NCBI GenBank assembly: GCA_963575715.1
Contig: CAUYTW010000111.1
Coordinates: 1-64,000, forward strand
Length of the DNA stretch: 64,000 nucleotides
Origin: Gammaproteobacteria bacterium
GTDB taxonomy: Bacteria; Pseudomonadota; Gammaproteobacteria; CAIRSR01
Direction of reading: 5' to 3'
Part shown: piece after piece, positions 9,549 to 18,001 of the stretch
How positions within the stretch are numbered: position 1 is the stretch's first letter
Layout: every line of letters begins with the position of its first letter
Position numbers and translations under genes: made by a program
The notes under the pieces: generated by a model
Seen by the model: the letters and a program-made list of their open reading frames with translations, nothing else
Told to the model about the DNA's origin: nothing
Databases searched by the model: none

Positions 9549-11113
9549 CGACCGCCATCGACATCACGACGGAGCAACGAAAAATACTGCTTGCGTTCCT
9601 GCGACAATTCATCCCCGGCGTTGTCGTGTGGGCCTATGGCTCGCGGGTGAAATGGACAGCACGGATTAATTCTGACCTTGATCTCGTGGTGTTCGCTACT
9701 CCTGCCCAACGTTCCTTGGTTTCTGAACTCAAAGACGCTCTGGCGGAAAGCAATCTTCCTTTCCTTGTTGACCTCCACATTTGGGACGACGTGCCCGAAC
9801 GTTTTCACGAGATTATTCGCAAGGAATATGTCGTGCTTCAGGAGGTAGAGGAGAAATCAGGGGGCTGGGTTATGGCGGGTGATTTGTGGATAAAAACTAC
9901 GATTGGTGAGCAAGCCACGCTTCAGCGAGGTATCGATATTACAAAGGCAGAACAGCGCGATGGTAAAGTGCCCGTTGTTTCATCTGGGGGTATATCAAGT
10001 TATCATGATACAGCAGCGGTAAATGGTCCTGGAGTTATTCTTGGAAGAAAAGGAGTTGTCGGAAGTGTTTTCTTTGTTAATGAAGACTACTGGCCACATG
10101 ATACAAGCCTTTGGGTAAAGGATTTTCACAGAAATTATCCTCGTTTCGTCTATTATTTCTTCAAATCTGTTGCTCCGCAAATTGCTAAGATGGATGTTGG
10201 GTCTGCGAATCCAACACTAAATCGCAATCATGTTCATCCGCTACCGATCATTTGGCCCCCCCTCCCCACCCAAAAAGCCATCGCGCATATTCTTGGCACG
10301 CTGGATGACAAGATCGAATTAAACCGGCGCATGAATGCAACGTTGGAGGCAATGGCGCGAGCAATTTTCAAGTCGTGGTTCGTGGATTTCGATCCGGTGC
10401 GCGCCAAAATGGACGGGCGTGTGCCTTTTGGAATGGATGAGGAAACGGCGACGTTGTTTCCCGATGGTTTTCAGGATTCGGAGTTGGGGTTGATTCCGAG
10501 GGGGTGGGGGGTAAAAATGATTAGAGATATTGGGAATATTATCTGCGGAAAAACACCACCAACCAAAATTTCAAAATACTACGGAGATGATATTCAATTC
10601 ATTACCATTCCTGACATGCACGGAAATATTTTTGTTATAGAGACAGCTCGAAAATTATCTTATGCTGGAGCGAATTTACAGGATAATAAAACTATCCCTC
10701 CTGAAAGCATATGTGTTAGTTGTATTGCGACACCCGGATTGGTGATAATTACCTCGGAAAATTCACAGACTAACCAACAAATAAATTCTATTGTTCCTTA
10801 CGCAAAGGATGAGACGTATTTTTGGTATTGGGTCATGACCGGTCTTGGCACTGAAATTGCCGCTAATGGAAGTGGCGGGTCGGTGTTAATAAACCTTAGT
10901 AAAGGTAGATTTGAAACACTTCAAGTCATTCAACCGCCGCACTCCCTCATTTGCGCTTACCACACCGCAGTGCGCCCGTTGTTTGAAACCATCCTCGCGA
11001 ACACCCACCAATCCCGCACCCTCGCCACCCTACGCGATACGTTGCTGCCGAAATTATTGAGCGGTGAATTGAGCGTGGCGGCTATGGAATCAAAAATTGA
11101 TATTGCTAATTAA
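9545..11113 (+). CDS. hsdS: MNT nucleotidyltransferase domain in one frame with type I specificity subunit HsdS
   Basis: One 522-residue reading frame with two parts. Residues 1-105 are a minimal nucleotidyltransferase (MntA-like antitoxin): GS at 32-33 and Asp at 44 and 46 form the GSx10DxD motif, with a third acid in FLVDLH. From about residue 110 it is a type I RM specificity subunit: first target domain, conserved block LPTQKAIAHILGTLDDKIEL, central FKSWFVDFDPVRAK, second target domain, and C-terminal block ATLRDTLLPKLLSGELSVA. An internal ATG at 9872, preceded by GGGGG, matches the start region of the second hsdS (16682), so HsdS may also be made alone. The fusion could be genuine, or result from a deletion that joined the two genes. 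It has no adjacent hsdM; the one at 13836 could serve both. Confidence 0.85.
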   Translation: MTTAIDITTEQRKILLAFLRQFIPGVVVWAYGSRVKWTARINSDLDLVVFATPAQRSLVSELKDALAESNLPFLVDLHIWDDVPERFHEIIRKEYVVLQEVEEKSGGWVMAGDLWIKTTIGEQATLQRGIDITKAEQRDGKVPVVSSGGISSYHDTAAVNGPGVILGRKGVVGSVFFVNEDYWPHDTSLWVKDFHRNYPRFVYYFFKSVAPQIAKMDVGSANPTLNRNHVHPLPIIWPPLPTQKAIAHILGTLDDKIELNRRMNATLEAMARAIFKSWFVDFDPVRAKMDGRVPFGMDEETATLFPDGFQDSELGLIPRGWGVKMIRDIGNIICGKTPPTKISKYYGDDIQFITIPDMHGNIFVIETARKLSYAGANLQDNKTIPPESICVSCIATPGLVIITSENSQTNQQINSIVPYAKDETYFWYWVMTGLGTEIAANGSGGSVLINLSKGRFETLQVIQPPHSLICAYHTAVRPLFETILANTHQSRTLATLRDTLLPKLLSGELSVAAMESKIDIAN

Positions 11114-11116
11114 ACC

Positions 11117-11422
11117 ATGCCAAAACTTTACGAATACTTTGGGCTGATTGTGATGTTCTATGCCAATGAACATGAACCGGTACATGTGCATGGCAAATGC
11201 CAAGGCCGAGAATGTCGCGCTGAAATTATCATGCAAAATGGTGTTGTCGTTGAAATTCGCTACAGTCCTGTTTCTGGACGACTCCCGCTGACTCCCCACG
11301 AAATGCGTAATTTTGAAGAAATTGTCAGCGTTCGTGCGGAAGAAATTATTACAAAATGGATCGACTTTTTCGTTTTGAATAAACCTGTCAAACCGGAACA
11401 TATTACTCAGAGGCTCAAATGA
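11117..11422 (+). CDS. DUF4160 domain protein
   Basis: A 101-residue protein with the DUF4160 pattern: an N-terminal YFGLIVMFYANEHEPVHVH strand with conserved His, then a central strand and a helix reaching EIITKWIDFF. The function is unknown. DUF4160 is commonly found next to DUF2442, as here with a 4-bp overlap, and the pair is often suspected to be a toxin-antitoxin or addiction-like module. It starts 4 bases after the hsdS stop, so it is probably co-transcribed with it. Confidence 0.8.
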   Translation: MPKLYEYFGLIVMFYANEHEPVHVHGKCQGRECRAEIIMQNGVVVEIRYSPVSGRLPLTPHEMRNFEEIVSVRAEEIITKWIDFFVLNKPVKPEHITQRLK

Positions 11423-11700
11423 TTCCTGCCATTATTAATATTATCAGCGCCGAACATATAAAGGACTACCGTATTCGTTTAGGTTTTGACGATAGCACGG
11501 AGCAAATCGTCGATTTTCAGCCTTTTCTATCACATGCCCGCCATCCCGATATTCGGGCTTGGCTTGATCCGGCACGGTTTATGACGTTTCGTCTCGAATA
11601 TGGCGAATTAGTTTGGGGCGATTATGCGCTTTGTTTTCCAATCGCTGACTTGTATCGCAACCAAATTGAGCCACATGTTTTGCTTAAAACAGCGGCTTGA
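11419..11700 (+). CDS. DUF2442 domain protein
   Basis: A 93-residue protein of the DUF2442 type, recognised by RIRLGFDDSTEQIVDFQPFL and the ELVWGDYALCFPIADLY ending. It overlaps the DUF4160 gene by ATGA and so forms a coupled pair with it. The molecular role is not known. The frame ends exactly where the 18-bp island box (11701) begins, so the pair looks like a discrete cassette. Confidence 0.8.
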   Translation: MIPAIINIISAEHIKDYRIRLGFDDSTEQIVDFQPFLSHARHPDIRAWLDPARFMTFRLEYGELVWGDYALCFPIADLYRNQIEPHVLLKTAA

Positions 11701-11718
11701 GCATGGCGAGCAACAAAA
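11701..11718 (+). repeat. Cassette-boundary box, copy 1
   Basis: GCATGGCGAGCAACAAAA occurs here and identically at 19250-19267. In both places it comes just after an accessory gene pair that follows hsdS, and just before a stray hsdS 3'-end fragment. This suggests a shared module boundary or recombination point. Confidence 0.7.
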
Positions 11719-11728
11719 AATAAAATCC

Positions 11729-11779
11729 CATGCGCGACACGCTGCTGCCGAAATTATTGAGCGGGGAATTGAGCGTGGC
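11729..11779 (+). pseudogene. hsdS 3'-end fragment, copy 1
   Basis: About 50 bases match the hsdS codons for RDTLLPKLLSGELSVA found at the ends of both intact hsdS genes (11030-11085 and 17925-17980). No upstream hsdS body is attached. It appears to be the original end of an hsdS gene left behind when a cassette entered, or a duplicated end created by recombination. Confidence 0.75.
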
Positions 11780-11824
11780 TTCTTTTTTATCCCCAAATTA
11801 CAAAGAGGACAAAGAGGATTAAAA

Positions 11825-12877
11825 ATGTACAAAACAATTGCCTTGTTTAACCATAAGGGAGGAGTCAGCAAGACGACCACGACATTCCATCTTGGTTGGA
11901 TGCTGGCGGAAAAAGGATACCGGGTCGTGATGATTGATACTGATCCACAGTGCAATCTTAGTGGTTTAGTGATTGATTACGATTCATCAAAAGAATTTGA
12001 TTCTTTTTATTCAGATCATCCTAATGCCAATATAAAAACGGCGTTGGCTCCGGCATTTGAGTCTCAGCCGAAACCTATTGAAACGATTGAATGCGTTGAA
12101 GCAACAGGTAGGTCTGGACTTTTTCTTGTTCCCGGTCATGTGAATCTCAGCGAATATGAGGTCACGTTGGGAATAGCGCAAGAACTATCCGGATCCATTC
12201 AAGCATTAAAGAATTTACCTGGCGCATTTCATTTTTTTGTGCAACAAATGGCCACCGCGCAAAAAGCCGATTACGTTCTAATTGACATGAGTCCTAGCCT
12301 TGGAGCAATGAATCAAAATATTCTCATGACCAGCGATTACTTTTTAGTGCCTACAGCACCGGACTACTTCAGCGTCATGGCTATTGATTCACTTTCTAAC
12401 ATTTTACCAAAATGGATCGAATGGGCGAAGAAAGCAGCGAACGCTGAAGTTTTTAAGTCTGCAAATTATCCGTTTCCTGAATTTTCGCTCAAATTTCTCG
12501 GTACGGTCATTCAAAGATATCGCCCTCGACAATCAAAACCGACGGTAGGATTTCAGAAATGGATTGATCAAATAAACTCAGGAGTCGTAAGCAGATTAGC
12601 ACCCGCATTAAAAAAGCATGGTGCCATATTGTCTTCAACCATTTACAAAGCAGCAAACGTAAATGAGAGCATGGGCTATTGTTTATCAGAAATTCCTGAT
12701 TTTAATTCTTTAATCACAGCATCACAAAATCACCAAACACCCGTATTTGCTCTTACTGAGGATATGCTCGGTCATGTTGGGACTGTGTTAGATCAGGATA
12801 TAAAAAAGCGTGATGAATTTAGAAATACATTTGATACCTTAGTTAATCGTATCATTACCCTTACAAACCATGAATAG
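11825..12877 (+). CDS. ParA-family ATPase paired with a HEPN protein
   Basis: A 350-residue P-loop ATPase with the deviant Walker A HKGGVSKTTTT (K11, K16), MIDTDPQCNLSG and VLIDMSPSLGAMNQN, as in ParA/Soj/MinD proteins. ParA proteins normally drive DNA partition, but no parB or origin is nearby. Its stop overlaps the start of a HEPN gene, which suggests a toxin-like pair. The ATG at 11825 was chosen because the Walker A starts at residue 10, as usual for the family; the longer upstream frame runs through the hsdS fragment and DUF2442. A broken copy of its 5' third lies at 23143. Confidence 0.85.
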   Translation: MYKTIALFNHKGGVSKTTTTFHLGWMLAEKGYRVVMIDTDPQCNLSGLVIDYDSSKEFDSFYSDHPNANIKTALAPAFESQPKPIETIECVEATGRSGLFLVPGHVNLSEYEVTLGIAQELSGSIQALKNLPGAFHFFVQQMATAQKADYVLIDMSPSLGAMNQNILMTSDYFLVPTAPDYFSVMAIDSLSNILPKWIEWAKKAANAEVFKSANYPFPEFSLKFLGTVIQRYRPRQSKPTVGFQKWIDQINSGVVSRLAPALKKHGAILSSTIYKAANVNESMGYCLSEIPDFNSLITASQNHQTPVFALTEDMLGHVGTVLDQDIKKRDEFRNTFDTLVNRIITLTNHE

Positions 12878-13481
12878 CGCACTACAGCAGTTTCGTACTA
12901 ATCTTTTGCGTGCCCGTGAATTGGGTACACTCGCGCTTGCAATGGCCAAAATTACCACGTCTGCAATCGATGTGAGTGATATGTGGCGTGCTCAAATTGT
13001 CTTAGGTGTGAGTGCTCTTGATTATTTAATTCATGAATTAACTCGAATAGGAATGATAGAGATATCGAAAGGATCCCGACTCAAGACCGATTCATTTTCA
13101 AAATTCAAGTTGCCATTGGATGCTATTGAGCATGGGTTTAATGGACAACCACATGAAATGTGGCTTGGAGAAACGGTTCGTGAGATGCACTCATCATTTA
13201 GCTTTCAACAGCCTGACAAAATTGCTGATGCTATTCGTTTAATTTCGCATGCCAAGTTATGGGATGAAGTCGGAAAAGAATTATCAATGCCTGCCAAAGA
13301 AGTAAAACTTCGCCTTGGATTGATTGTAGACCGCAGAAATAAAATTGCGCATGAATCTGATATGGATCCAACGAATCCTGGCTTTCGTTGGCCTATTAGT
13401 GAAACGATGGCAAATGATTCGCTTGATTTTATTGAACGAATCGCAGAAGCCATATGTAAGATAGTCATCTTATGCCCTTGA
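12870..13481 (+). CDS. HEPN-domain protein (RiboL-PSP-HEPN-like) coupled to the ParA gene
   Basis: A 203-residue helical protein with the motif DRRNKIAHESD, containing R156-x4-H161, the catalytic signature of HEPN RNases of the RiboL-PSP class. It overlaps the ParA gene by 8 bases. HEPN proteins with this motif are often RNA-cutting toxins or defence effectors, so a model in which the ATPase controls the HEPN is reasonable, but it is inferred. The last codons run into the hsdR remnant that starts at 13472, so the natural C-terminus may have been altered. Confidence 0.72.
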   Translation: MNSALQQFRTNLLRARELGTLALAMAKITTSAIDVSDMWRAQIVLGVSALDYLIHELTRIGMIEISKGSRLKTDSFSKFKLPLDAIEHGFNGQPHEMWLGETVREMHSSFSFQQPDKIADAIRLISHAKLWDEVGKELSMPAKEVKLRLGLIVDRRNKIAHESDMDPTNPGFRWPISETMANDSLDFIERIAEAICKIVILCP

Positions 13482-13764
13482 AGAAGCCACCCTGGGCTGG
13501 CTCTTATGATGCTCTTTTGCGAATGAATCCGCCGTGAAGGCAATGGAAGACGACAAGTTGAAAGTGATAGCGGCGGAACTCATCACCCAGGTGAGAAAGA
13601 GCGTAACTATTGACTGGACGCTGCGGGAAGGTGCGCGGGCAAAAATTCGGGTGATGGTAAAACGCATTCTGAATAAATACGGCTATCCGCCAGACCTTCA
13701 GGAAAAGGCAGCGCAAACCGTTCTTGCACAGGCGGAGTTACTTTGTGCAAATTGGACAAGTTAG
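13472..13764 (+). pseudogene. hsdR: Internally deleted hsdR remnant
   Basis: The 5' end matches the start of the intact hsdR (ATGCCC, then TTGAAGAAGCCACCCTGG as at 20033-20051). It then jumps straight to the last ~250 bases of hsdR (matching 22846-23104). About 2.8 kb is missing, and the reading frame is shifted by one base near TTTTGCG. The C-terminal codons are otherwise almost identical to intact hsdR, including the end of the gene at GGACAAGTTA. It is a dead copy and shows that a second hsdR once stood between the ParA/HEPN pair and hsdM. Confidence 0.88.
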
Positions 13765-13779
13765 CAATTAATATTGCTC

Positions 13780-13808
13780 TTGACGTAATGAAACGATAGG
13801 AAGCTAAT
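13780..13808 (+). promoter_or_regulatory. Candidate sigma-70 promoter of the hsdM operon
   Basis: TTGACG (13780) and GCTAAT (13803) are separated by 17 bases, with the hsdM start 28 bases after the -10. The -35 matches consensus at 5 of 6 positions and the -10 at 4 of 6. It lies just after the hsdR remnant, the only gap ahead of the coupled operon. Confidence 0.4.
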
Positions 13809-13835
13809 CTCTACATCTTGCAGGATTAAAATTCA

Positions 13836-15452
13836 ATGGCGAAAAATAAATTAAGCAAAAATAATAACGAAGGGTCTGCAAATCTCGGATTTGAGGCTAA
13901 ACTTTGGCTCGCAGCCGATAAGCTCCGCAATAACATGGATGCGGCGGAATACAAACACGTTGTTCTCGGCCTTATCTTCCTGAAATACATCTCGGATACT
14001 TTCGAGGAACACCGCGCAACGCTAATTGCCGGTCAGGGTGAGTATGAAGGTGCAAATCCAGAAGACCCGGACGAATACAGAGCCGAGAATGTCTTTTGGG
14101 TGCCGACGGTTGCCCGCTGGCCTCACCTCCAAGCTAACGCCAAGCAGCCAACTATTGGCAAGCTCGTTGATGACGCCATGGTTGCCATTGAGAGCGACAA
14201 CCCGCGACTCAAAGGGGTTCTGCCCAAAGACTACGCCCGCCCTGGCTTGGACAAGCAGCGTCTTGGCGAACTCATTGATTTGATTGCAACGATTGTCCTG
14301 ACCGCCGCCAATGAAGGCGAGAAGACCCACCGCTCAGTCGATCTCCTTGGTCGTGTGTATGAGTATTTCCTAACCCGTTTTGCCAGCGCCGAGGGCAAAA
14401 ACGGCGGCCAGTTCTACACGCCGTCCTGTGTCGTGCGCTGCCTGGTCGAGATGCTCGGCCCCTACAAAGGCCGTATCTACGACCCCTGCTGTGGCTCGGG
14501 CGGCATGTTTGTTCAGTCGGAAAAGTTCGTGGAGGCCCACGGGGGCAAAATCGGCGATATCGCTATTTATGGCCAAGAAAGTAACTCCACCACTCGCCGC
14601 CTGGCCATTATGAATCTGGCCATTCGTGGCATTGAGGCCGACTTCGGCCCCGAACACGCCGATACCTTCCGCCACGATCTTCATCCCGATCTGCGCGCCG
14701 ATTATGTCCTTGCCAATCCTCCTTTCAACGACTCCGACTGGTTCCGCAAGGACGACGATGTACGCTGGCAATTCGGTGTTCCGCCCAAGGGCAACGCCAA
14801 CTTCGCCTGGGTGCAGCACTTCATCCACCACCTTGCGCCCGCAGGCATAGCCGGCTTCGTCCTTGCCAATGGCAGCATGTCCTCCAACCAGTCCGGTGAA
14901 GGCGACATCCGCAAAGCGCTCATTGAGGCCGATCTGGTCGATTGCATGGTCGCGCTCCCCGGCCAGCTTTTTTATTCCACGCAAATTCCCGTTTGTCTTT
15001 GGTTTGTAGCGAAGAACAAAACCGCCGACGCGAAACGCAATTTCCGTGACCGTCGTCAACAGACGCTATTCATCGATGCCCGCAAACTTGGCACATTAAT
15101 GGATCGCGTCCATCGTGAATTGACCGACGCCGATCTGGAAAAAATCACCACCACTTATCATCATTGGCGCGGAGAACAAGTCGCGGGCCAATACTTGGAT
15201 ATTCCAGGCTTTTGTAAGTCCGCCACTACTGCTGAAATCGCCACGCATGGATTCGTCCTCACGCCGGGTCGTTATGTGGGCGCGGAAGAAATCGAAGATG
15301 ACGGAGAACTCTTTGAAGAAAAAATGGCGCGGTTAGTGGCGGAGTTAACCGGACAATTTGCTGAATCCGCAAAATTGGAGAAACAAATTAAACAAAATTT
15401 TATGCAATTGGGATTCATTCAATCACAAATACCACAATCACAAATACCATGA
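13836..15452 (+). CDS. hsdM: Type I restriction-modification methyltransferase subunit HsdM
   Basis: N6-adenine methyltransferase subunit of 538 residues. The N-terminal helical HsdM_N domain ([20 protein letters not shown]) is followed by the SAM-binding motif [10 protein letters not shown] (about residue 216) and the catalytic motif NPPF (about residue 293). With HsdS it methylates the host site; with HsdR it forms the restriction complex. The last residues repeat [10 protein letters not shown], a small in-frame duplication. The stop overlaps the next gene (HEPN) as ATGA, so the toxin-like genes are translated from the same message. Confidence 0.95.
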   Translation: MAKNKLSKNNNEGSANLGFEAKLWLAADKLRNNMDAAEYKHVVLGLIFLKYISDTFEEHRATLIAGQGEYEGANPEDPDEYRAENVFWVPTVARWPHLQANAKQPTIGKLVDDAMVAIESDNPRLKGVLPKDYARPGLDKQRLGELIDLIATIVLTAANEGEKTHRSVDLLGRVYEYFLTRFASAEGKNGGQFYTPSCVVRCLVEMLGPYKGRIYDPCCGSGGMFVQSEKFVEAHGGKIGDIAIYGQESNSTTRRLAIMNLAIRGIEADFGPEHADTFRHDLHPDLRADYVLANPPFNDSDWFRKDDDVRWQFGVPPKGNANFAWVQHFIHHLAPAGIAGFVLANGSMSSNQSGEGDIRKALIEADLVDCMVALPGQLFYSTQIPVCLWFVAKNKTADAKRNFRDRRQQTLFIDARKLGTLMDRVHRELTDADLEKITTTYHHWRGEQVAGQYLDIPGFCKSATTAEIATHGFVLTPGRYVGAEEIEDDGELFEEKMARLVAELTGQFAESAKLEKQIKQNFMQLGFIQSQIPQSQIP

Positions 15453-15886
15453 ACTTGAATACCGATCACCTCAAACGCTGTATTGATACCTTGCACTCGT
15501 CGCTTTTGTGTTATGAGCAGGCTGCATCGGACAGCATCCATCAGGAGATTTTCCGCAATGCTATTGTCAAGGGTTACGAATTAACGCAAGAAATCAGCTT
15601 CAAGCTTTTAAAGAAATCGCTACGTGATTACGGACATAGTGCAAAAAAATTGGATGCCACACCCATCAAGGAATTGTTACGCCTGGCTGCCACGCACGGA
15701 TTCATGACGCTGGAGGAAGTCGAGCGCTGGTTCGTCTATCGTGATAATCGCAATAACACCGCCCATGACTACGGCGAAAACTTCGCCATGCAAACGTTAC
15801 GCTTGATCCCTAATTTTATTAATGACGTAACGCGGCTCGAATCTCTATTGCGCCTCCGCTACAGCGCAGGAAATGACAATGGCTGA
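15449..15886 (+). CDS. HEPN-domain protein, HepT-like toxin, inside the hsdM-hsdS operon
   Basis: A 145-residue nucleotidyltransferase substrate-binding (HI0074-type) protein. The RNase motif is RNNTAHDY (R101, H106, Y108), spaced as in HepT, and the long first helices are typical. It starts inside the hsdM stop codon, and its own stop lies inside the start region of the MNT gene, so all three are coupled. It falls in the same family as the HEPN at 9126 but the sequences differ widely outside the motif, so the two pairs are not recent duplicates. Confidence 0.87.
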   Translation: MNLNTDHLKRCIDTLHSSLLCYEQAASDSIHQEIFRNAIVKGYELTQEISFKLLKKSLRDYGHSAKKLDATPIKELLRLAATHGFMTLEEVERWFVYRDNRNNTAHDYGENFAMQTLRLIPNFINDVTRLESLLRLRYSAGNDNG

Positions 15887-16202
15887 ACGGGCGCTGGAAC
15901 AATTAGATATGCAACCTCGGCATTTGGCGTTATTACGCGAATTGTTGCGTCAGCATCTGCCGCACACAGAAATATGGGCCTACGGCAGCCGTGTTAATGG
16001 CGACGGGCACGAAGCCAGCGATCTTGATTTGGTTGTACGTCATCCCGCCGACTTAAAACAGGAAACGCCCGCCTTGTGGGAAATGAAAGATATTTTGGTG
16101 GAAAGTAATCTGCCGATTCGTGTAGACCTAGTTGATTGGGCGCAGATTCCGGCTAGTTTTCATCGTGAGATTGAGCGGGCCTATGTGGTGGTGCAGCAGT
16201 AG
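15879..16202 (+). CDS. MNT-domain nucleotidyltransferase, MntA-like antitoxin
   Basis: A 107-residue minimal nucleotidyltransferase. AYGSRVNGDG with GS at 36-37 and SDLDL with Asp at 48 and 50 make the GSx10DxD motif, and VDLVDW supplies the third acid. MntA-type proteins add AMP to the tyrosine of the partner HEPN and so block its RNase. I chose the ATG at 15879 over 15873 because AGGAA lies about 8 bases before it. In contrast to its counterpart at 9545, this one ends with a normal TAG and is not joined to hsdS. Confidence 0.87.
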   Translation: MAERALEQLDMQPRHLALLRELLRQHLPHTEIWAYGSRVNGDGHEASDLDLVVRHPADLKQETPALWEMKDILVESNLPIRVDLVDWAQIPASFHREIERAYVVVQQ

Positions 16203-16212
16203 GAGGAAGAAT

Positions 16213-16623
16213 ATGTATCAAGATTTGCTCCGTGATTTTATGAATAAGCAAAATTTAGGTGGTAAGGCGTGGGAACATGCTTTTATCATCGATCTTCTAA
16301 ATAAATATCCTATTCAGGATTGCTCCATTCATTGTTTCCATTACCAACAGATGTTGGAATGCTTGTTTAAGCATATTTTAGAAACGAAAACCGAACTCAC
16401 TCTTTATTCTAAAACGCACGATTTGAATAAATTGTTAGAGCAAGTCATTAGTTCGACTGCGTTCAAAACCGATAAATCTAAATATCGTGGCGATTTAATC
16501 GGTATTACCGTATGCGCTGCGGAATATAGATATAATTTTGATATCAATTGTAAAACGTATTTTGAAATGGTCAGCGTGTGTGATAATTTATTGAACGAGT
16601 TAATTATTTTTGAAAAATCATAA
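16213..16623 (+). CDS. Second HEPN-domain protein between MNT and hsdS
   Basis: A 136-residue protein with HEPN-fold features: CFHYQQMLECLFKHIL followed by THDLNKLLEQV, and AAEYRYNF near the end. These match the stand-alone HEPN (PF05168) pattern that normally accompanies a nucleotidyltransferase. The R-x4-6-H RNase motif is not visible, so it may be a non-catalytic or regulatory HEPN. GGAGG at 16202, 7 bases before the ATG, is the strongest ribosome site in the operon. The equivalent position upstream of the other hsdS has no such gene; homologous sequence resumes at GAAATCAGG, 10-30 bases before each hsdS ATG. Confidence 0.7.
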   Translation: MYQDLLRDFMNKQNLGGKAWEHAFIIDLLNKYPIQDCSIHCFHYQQMLECLFKHILETKTELTLYSKTHDLNKLLEQVISSTAFKTDKSKYRGDLIGITVCAAEYRYNFDINCKTYFEMVSVCDNLLNELIIFEKS

Positions 16624-16681
16624 TAGCAACATTATTGAGCAGGATAAGGTGGTGATTCAGAAATCAGGAAGGGGGCGTGGT

Positions 16682-18001
16682 ATGGCGGCGAAGCTCTTGG
16701 AAACAACCGTTGGTGAAGTCTGCAAAATCTTCGATGGTCCTCACGCAACGCCAACGAGAATTGATTCTGGTCCCATATTTTTGGGGATAACTAGTCTGAA
16801 CAAGGGACGTATTGATCTATCCACAAGTGACCATGTTTCAGAAGAGGACTTCGTAAAATGGACTCGTCGAGTGATACCGCAACCAGATGATGTCGTATTT
16901 TCTTATGAGACCAAGTTAGGTGAGGCCGCGATTATCCCAAAAGGTCTTCGATGCTGTCTTGGTCGGCGTATGGGGTTGATGCGACCAGACTCAAAAAAAA
17001 TAGATAGCCGCTTTCTGCTCTACTACTACCTCGGTCCTGAATTTCAAGATGTGATTCGTGAACGCACAATCCATGGAAGTACGGTCGAGAGAATAGCTTT
17101 AATTGAGTTTCCAACGTTTCCACTAAGAATCCCCCCCCTCCCCATTCAAAAAGCCATCGCCCACATCCTCGGTACGCTGGACGACAAAATCGAATTAAAC
17201 CGGCGAATGAATGCAACGCTGGAGGAAATGGCGCGGGCAATTTTCAAGTCGTGGTTCGTGGATTTCGATCCGGTACGCGCAAAAATGGACGGGCGGGTGC
17301 CTTTTGGAATGGATGAGGAAACGGCGGCGTTGTTTCCCGATGGTTTTCAGGATTCGGAGTTGGGGCAGATTCCGAGGGGGTGGAGGGTAACAACACTGGG
17401 CGCGTGTATTGGTTTTCGGAGTGGTTTCTCTTTCAAAAGTCAGGATTGGCAGGACTCGGGAGTTCCAGTCGTAAAAATTGGCTCGGTCAAGCCGGGCATC
17501 ATCGACCTGACCCAAGTCAGTTACGTTTCAGAGGAAATTGCTCAACAAGCCGCACGCTATCGCTTGAGCACTGGCGATATGCTTATCGGAATGACGGGCT
17601 ACGTGGGCGAAGTGGGTCTTGTTCCGCCATCGAACAATCCGCCTTTGCTGAATCAGCGAGTCGGTAAGTTCGTAATGGCAACACCGGGAACTGCATCCTT
17701 GGCATTTTGGTATTGCACGACCAGGCAACCTGAATTTAAGACATTCGTTGAAACGCACTCACATGGCACAGCTCAGGCGAACGTAAGCGGTGAATCCATC
17801 ATGGAATTTCCGCTGGTAGTGCCGCATTCTGCAATTCTCGATGGATTCAACCGCAACTGTCAGCCGTTACTCAACCGCATTCTCGCCAACCACGGAGAAT
17901 CCCACACCCTCGCCGCCCTGCGCGACACACTACTGCCGAAATTATTGAGCGGGGAATTGAGCGTGGCGGCTATGGAATCAAAAATGGGAACCAATGTATG
18001 A
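16682..18001 (+). CDS. hsdS: Type I restriction-modification specificity subunit HsdS
   Basis: A 439-residue DNA-recognition subunit with two target-recognition domains separated by the conserved spacer (LPIQKAIAHILGTLDDKIEL, FKSWFVDFDPVRAK) and closed by ALRDTLLPKLLSGELSVA. The spacer and end are almost identical to those of the HsdS at 9872, but both target domains differ, so another DNA site is recognised. I chose the ATG at 16682 (GGGGG 6 bases upstream) over a longer frame that overlaps the HEPN gene. Its stop overlaps the next gene as ATGA. Confidence 0.92.
   Translation: MAAKLLETTVGEVCKIFDGPHATPTRIDSGPIFLGITSLNKGRIDLSTSDHVSEEDFVKWTRRVIPQPDDVVFSYETKLGEAAIIPKGLRCCLGRRMGLMRPDSKKIDSRFLLYYYLGPEFQDVIRERTIHGSTVERIALIEFPTFPLRIPPLPIQKAIAHILGTLDDKIELNRRMNATLEEMARAIFKSWFVDFDPVRAKMDGRVPFGMDEETAALFPDGFQDSELGQIPRGWRVTTLGACIGFRSGFSFKSQDWQDSGVPVVKIGSVKPGIIDLTQVSYVSEEIAQQAARYRLSTGDMLIGMTGYVGEVGLVPPSNNPPLLNQRVGKFVMATPGTASLAFWYCTTRQPEFKTFVETHSHGTAQANVSGESIMEFPLVVPHSAILDGFNRNCQPLLNRILANHGESHTLAALRDTLLPKLLSGELSVAAMESKMGTNV

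Noticed and set aside
11825-12877. Plasmid or chromosomal partition locus
   Set aside because: A ParA-type ATPase is present but there is no parB, parS cluster or replication gene; the partner is a HEPN gene.
14370-15059. 229-residue frame antisense to hsdM
   Set aside because: A shadow of the well-supported hsdM; long only because of codon bias.
9872-18001. Invertible hsdS shufflon
   Set aside because: The shared hsdS blocks are in direct, not inverted, orientation and no recombinase gene is present, so phase-variable inversion is not supported.
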